Shown here: in pieces, positions 61,123 to 64,000 of the stretch
How positions within the stretch are numbered: position 1 is the first letter of the stretch
How the letters are laid out: each line of letters starts with the position of its first letter
NCBI GenBank assembly: GCA_017622795.1
Contig: JAGAQI010000096.1
Coordinates: 1 to 64,000, forward strand
Source: Lachnospiraceae bacterium
Lineage (GTDB): Bacteria > Bacillota > Clostridia > Lachnospirales > Lachnospiraceae
Direction of reading: 5' to 3'
DNA: 64,000 nucleotides
Translations under genes and position numbers: made by a program
The notes under the pieces: generated by a model
The model's database searches: none
What the model saw: only the letters and a program-made list of their open reading frames with translations
Told to the model about the DNA's origin: nothing

Positions 61123-62509
61123 TCATTGTTCCTCCTCTCATTGCCCCATTCTCATTAGAATCCAAAAATAGTTTCAACTTTCCTGCCGGAATACCGTTAT
61201 CTAACATCCGTTTTTTCAAAGACTCTGAAATTCCGCCAAGCTTCCTGTGGCTGCCAAGAACTGTAATCTTGCCATTCTCATCCGTGCGGTTATCTTCCAC
61301 ATCATACTGATACAACGGACGGTAATACAGTTTTCCGTTCCGGTAATCCTCACCCTCGATAATCTGCATGATTTTTCTGGATCCATCTTCTAACTGCTTG
61401 GTAAATACAACTATCGGATATGCCTCCACCATAATCTGCATCAGGATATCATCCGCCATATTATATTTTCTCTTTGCAAGCGTCATCATACGACGGTAGG
61501 TAGATTCCGAGGAATTGGAATGGATGGTAGTTACAACGGTGTGGCCGGTTCTGGAGCTTTCCGCAACCGACAACGCTTCCTTGGCAGAACGCATCTCGCC
61601 GACACCGATTACATCCGGATGCTTTCTAAGCACACGCTCCAAAAGAACATCCTGGTCAATGTCCAGTGCCGGGTTTTCATGGGGCCTGGTAAGCAGGTGG
61701 ACGACGCTGTTAATGGCATGTCCGTTCTCATCCCTCTTAATCAAATCAAATTCCCGGCTTCCTTCTTCAATGGTAATCAGTCGCCGGTTGTCCGGCACCA
61801 TGGAAAGCAGCCAGCTCATAACCGTTGTTTTTCCGGAACCGGTACTGCCGGCAATACAGACCGACACACCATACCGGATGCAGCAGGTTAAGAAATCTAA
61901 CATCTCCTCTGTTGCGGAACCCGAAGCAATCAGCTTATCCTTGGATACCGACTGCTGGTTGACAATTCGGATGGAAGCATTGATTCCTACCTCTGCGTCT
62001 ACAATCGGCGTCTTATCTACGGATATACGGATATTTTTATCTAAGAATCCGATAACTGACGGCATGGTATCATCAATTACCATACCGCAGGTGTTAAGAA
62101 GACGTCGGGTTACATCCACGGCATGCTGCGGAGACTGAAACCGGTCCGGAATTTTCATGGAACGTCCACCGCTCATAATAACTTCGATATCATCAAAGGC
62201 ATTGATGTTTACCTCTTCAATCCCCGGTTTGTAAATCCATTTCTTTAAAAAAGAGATTCCAGCCATATCCTCAAACAGGCTGTCCTTTAATTCCTCCGTT
62301 CTCATTCCATCGATATGATAGGATTTACTGAGGATATACTGCAAAATAAATTCTTTTAATAACAGTTTTGCCTCTTCCTGATTTCCTTCCGTGGTTAACT
62401 TATCCGCATGGTTTACAGTGCAGTATTTCTGTACATCCTCCAAAATCTGGTCATACGTTACCACCTCCTGCCCGGCAGAAGCAAAAAACATATCATTCAA
62501 TGACTGCAT
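61082..62509 (-). CDS. TadA/CpaF-type secretion ATPase
   Basis: A 475-residue hexameric-type ATPase. Walker A is CIAGSTGSGKTTVMSWLLSM near residue 217, followed by the Asp box LITIEEGSREFDL, Walker B RHPDVIGVGEMRSAKEALS and the His box GHTVVTTIHSNSSES. The N-terminal domain has the FLKKWIYKPGIEEVNINAFD region seen in CpaF. It would power pilus assembly or substrate export. Its start overlaps the CpaE-like stop by 17 bases. VirB11 of type IV secretion is related, but the TadB/TadC neighbours favour the Tad type. Confidence 0.9.
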   Translation of the reverse strand: MQSLNDMFFASAGQEVVTYDQILEDVQKYCTVNHADKLTTEGNQEEAKLLLKEFILQYILSKSYHIDGMRTEELKDSLFEDMAGISFLKKWIYKPGIEEVNINAFDDIEVIMSGGRSMKIPDRFQSPQHAVDVTRRLLNTCGMVIDDTMPSVIGFLDKNIRISVDKTPIVDAEVGINASIRIVNQQSVSKDKLIASGSATEEMLDFLTCCIRYGVSVCIAGSTGSGKTTVMSWLLSMVPDNRRLITIEEGSREFDLIKRDENGHAINSVVHLLTRPHENPALDIDQDVLLERVLRKHPDVIGVGEMRSAKEALSVAESSRTGHTVVTTIHSNSSESTYRRMMTLAKRKYNMADDILMQIMVEAYPIVVFTKQLEDGSRKIMQIIEGEDYRNGKLYYRPLYQYDVEDNRTDENGKITVLGSHRKLGGISESLKKRMLDNGIPAGKLKLFLDSNENGAMRGGTMNAMGSDYCIPADS

Positions 62510-63338
62510 CCATAGCCTCCTCCTCTTTCTTTAATCCCTGTTGTTCTTCCAGAACTACTTCTGTTCCGTCCGGCAGGTCTGCAGGCTCTTCTTCCTGCTC
62601 CTCCTGTGGTTCTTCCAGACGTTTTCTCACCAGTTTAAGTGAACTCAAATAACGCTGATTGCAATACCCCAGTGCTTTAAACATCTGTCCGCTGGTACCG
62701 CACCTCTCAATTTCCTTCGAGTAAGGAAGTAACCCATCAAACCCTCCAATCAGATTATCCATCTCATCAATGGCATGGAACGGTCTTGCCAGCCCTGCAA
62801 AGGTCAGATGCTTGTCATAATGAAATTTCTCATCCGTCAGAAGAGCCTTATGTGCTTTTAAATAATTCAGGCCTCTGAGGTCCGGTGTAACAATCCGGAT
62901 GACCAGATCCGCTGCTTCAATCGCGGACGGAGTAAAAAAGTTCAGCATATTCGAGCTGCAATCCAGAATAATATAATCCACCAGTTTAGATGCTTCCGTA
63001 ATAAACAGTTTGATTTTTTCATACTTCAGCTCCGGATAAGAAAATGGATTTTCACCTGCCGCATACCCCATTACACCGATAAACGGATACTCCTTCAAAA
63101 TCACCACCCGTTCTGCAATCAATGCATTATTAATCTCAAGTCCGGTCAGTACATTACCAATGGAAGAAGCTGTTTCAATCATCCGCTCCGGCATCCATAC
63201 CGGAAGCATCGGTGTACTGGAGTCCGCGTTAATAACCAGTGCTTTCTTTTTATCTGCTGTCAAAACTTTTGCAAGATTACAGCAAAACATGGACTTACCG
63301 CACCCCGGGTTTCCCCATACTGTAATAATCTTTGACAT
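62493..63338 (-). CDS. CpaE/MinD-like ATPase of the Tad locus
   Basis: The start at 63338 follows TAGGAGGTG. The P-loop is VWGNPGCGKSMFCCNLAKVL, a deviant Walker A in which Gly-Asn-Pro-Gly-Cys-Gly-Lys-Ser replaces the ParA-type KGGxGKT. The second motif is LVINADSSTPMLPVW, and the later IILDCSSNMLNFF is the switch-like Asp strand. The C-terminus is very acidic (EEPQEEQEEEPADLPDG). In Tad systems such proteins localise the machine to a cell pole. It lies between the CpaB-like and TadA-like genes. Confidence 0.82.
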   Translation of the reverse strand: MSKIITVWGNPGCGKSMFCCNLAKVLTADKKKALVINADSSTPMLPVWMPERMIETASSIGNVLTGLEINNALIAERVVILKEYPFIGVMGYAAGENPFSYPELKYEKIKLFITEASKLVDYIILDCSSNMLNFFTPSAIEAADLVIRIVTPDLRGLNYLKAHKALLTDEKFHYDKHLTFAGLARPFHAIDEMDNLIGGFDGLLPYSKEIERCGTSGQMFKALGYCNQRYLSSLKLVRKRLEEPQEEQEEEPADLPDGTEVVLEEQQGLKKEEEAMDAVIE

Positions 63339-63350
63339 GATGTACACCTC

Positions 63351-64000
63351 CTATGGCAGTTCTTCCTTTTCAAATTCCGGTTCATAAACCATGTCCTCCT
63401 CGTCCTCAGAGAAAGAATCCTCCGTCCAGTCATCCGACAAATTTTCCTCTTCTTCATTAGGATCCATATCTTCGTCCGGTGTTCCGTAGATTTCCTCTAA
63501 AACCTGTTCCTGACGCAATAACAGTTCTTCCGCCAGTTTCGCATTACCACGGCTTACTAAAGCCACATGTAATACTCCCTCATTTTCAAACCGGGTAAGC
63601 AGCATTGCCTGCTCCGGTGATGCCAGCACAGTAATTGTTGCTGTCTGCTGTTTTTCCTCATCTTCATTGAGCGGCTTTGTGTAATCTACGTCCAGGCCGT
63701 CTGCATCACTAATGGACAACACCTTAATAAATCGAAGCTCCGGTATATCTTTTACCGGTTCTTCTTCCTCCTCTTCGTTATAATGGTAGAGGCGGACAAT
63801 ATCCCCATCCTGCAGTTTATCCGAAAGCGCGGTAGCCAGTGTCTGTGTAGTAATGGATAACACCACCTTGCCATCCGGGATTTCATTTAACATAGGATCC
63901 GAAGACACCGGTGTACTGCTTACCTTTTCCGCAAGAATATAGTCTCCCGGATATAAATCAGCAGCTACATAAATTCCTACTACATCCGTTTCCTTCTTGG
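63351..64000 (-). CDS. CpaB/RcpC-like SAF-domain protein, N-terminus outside the window
   Basis: The frame is open to the right edge, where it encodes GIYVAADLYPGDYILAEKVS, the beta-clip (SAF) pattern of CpaB/RcpC, so the apparent GTG start inside is not real. The next part (SITTQTLATALSDKLQDGDI) is also typical of CpaB. A long acidic C-terminal tail follows (about 50 residues rich in Glu and Asp). CpaB proteins are periplasmic or wall-side parts of Tad pili. Here it is the first Tad gene visible and leads into the CpaE-like gene. Confidence 0.75.
   Translation of the reverse strand, partial: KKETDVVGIYVAADLYPGDYILAEKVSSTPVSSDPMLNEIPDGKVVLSITTQTLATALSDKLQDGDIVRLYHYNEEEEEEPVKDIPELRFIKVLSISDADGLDVDYTKPLNEDEEKQQTATITVLASPEQAMLLTRFENEGVLHVALVSRGNAKLAEELLLRQEQVLEEIYGTPDEDMDPNEEEENLSDDWTEDSFSEDEEDMVYEPEFEKEELP

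Overview
The window looks like a low-to-mid GC Gram-positive gut Clostridium relative, most likely Lachnospiraceae. Supporting signs are strong AGGAGG-type ribosome sites, the DUF5688, DUF624 and DUF6133 families, a SpoVT-like regulator, Tn916 Orf7/Orf8-like regulators and YesS/YtcQ-type sugar regulation and uptake. No rRNA, tRNA, CRISPR array, transposase or tyrosine integrase was found. The family assignments come from reading motifs, not from database searches.

The window reads as two arms of a large mobile element (an integrative conjugative element or a plasmid) with a glycan-utilisation island between them. The left arm (1-15 kb) carries a DUF5688 protein, a YqaJ exonuclease, a RecD-like helicase, a ParB-like protein behind a structured leader, and an SOS-type module (Y-family polymerase with a LexA-like box in its promoter, a SRAP/YedK peptidase, a small HTH regulator). 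It also has a serine recombinase with a res-like repeat array and an Orf7/Orf8-like pair. Inside this arm, 4.3-8.3 kb is a different, AT-rich block: a membrane-tailed ECF sigma factor followed by secreted or lipoprotein genes, two of them broken.

The island (about 15.4-43.8 kb) runs entirely on the minus strand apart from a truncated AraC remnant at its right edge. From its promoter-proximal end it encodes a YteP/YtcP/YtcQ-type ABC importer, a membrane AraC regulator, a phosphoesterase, GH105, an SGNH hydrolase, a GH36 alpha-galactosidase, a serine hydrolase and a GH38 alpha-mannosidase. These are followed by a sugar-processing set (PfkB kinase, D-lyxose/mannose isomerase-like cupin, class II aldolase, HAD phosphatase), a PHP phosphatase, an EutH-like transporter, MgtC, a sugar isomerase/epimerase, an esterase, an AEC transporter, a DUF4886 hydrolase, DUF624 and a gluconate-5-dehydrogenase/KduD-like SDR. 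The set suggests import and cytoplasmic trimming of pectin- or mannoside-containing oligosaccharides. Gene remnants (GGDEF tail, AraC tail, an unidentified C-terminal tail) mark rearrangement.

The right arm (43.8-64 kb), also on the minus strand, is element backbone: ParM/ParR segregation, a CHC2-TOPRIM primase, a putative single-strand annealing protein, a DNA methyltransferase next to a SpoVT-like regulator, a MoxR AAA+/VWA pair with an XRE regulator between them, SSB, a YoeB-type toxin with a RelB/DinJ-type antitoxin, a sigma factor, a DUF3268 zinc-finger protein, and a Tad-like pilus set (pilin-like DUF6133, TadC, TadB, TadA, CpaE-like, CpaB-like) that runs off the window end.
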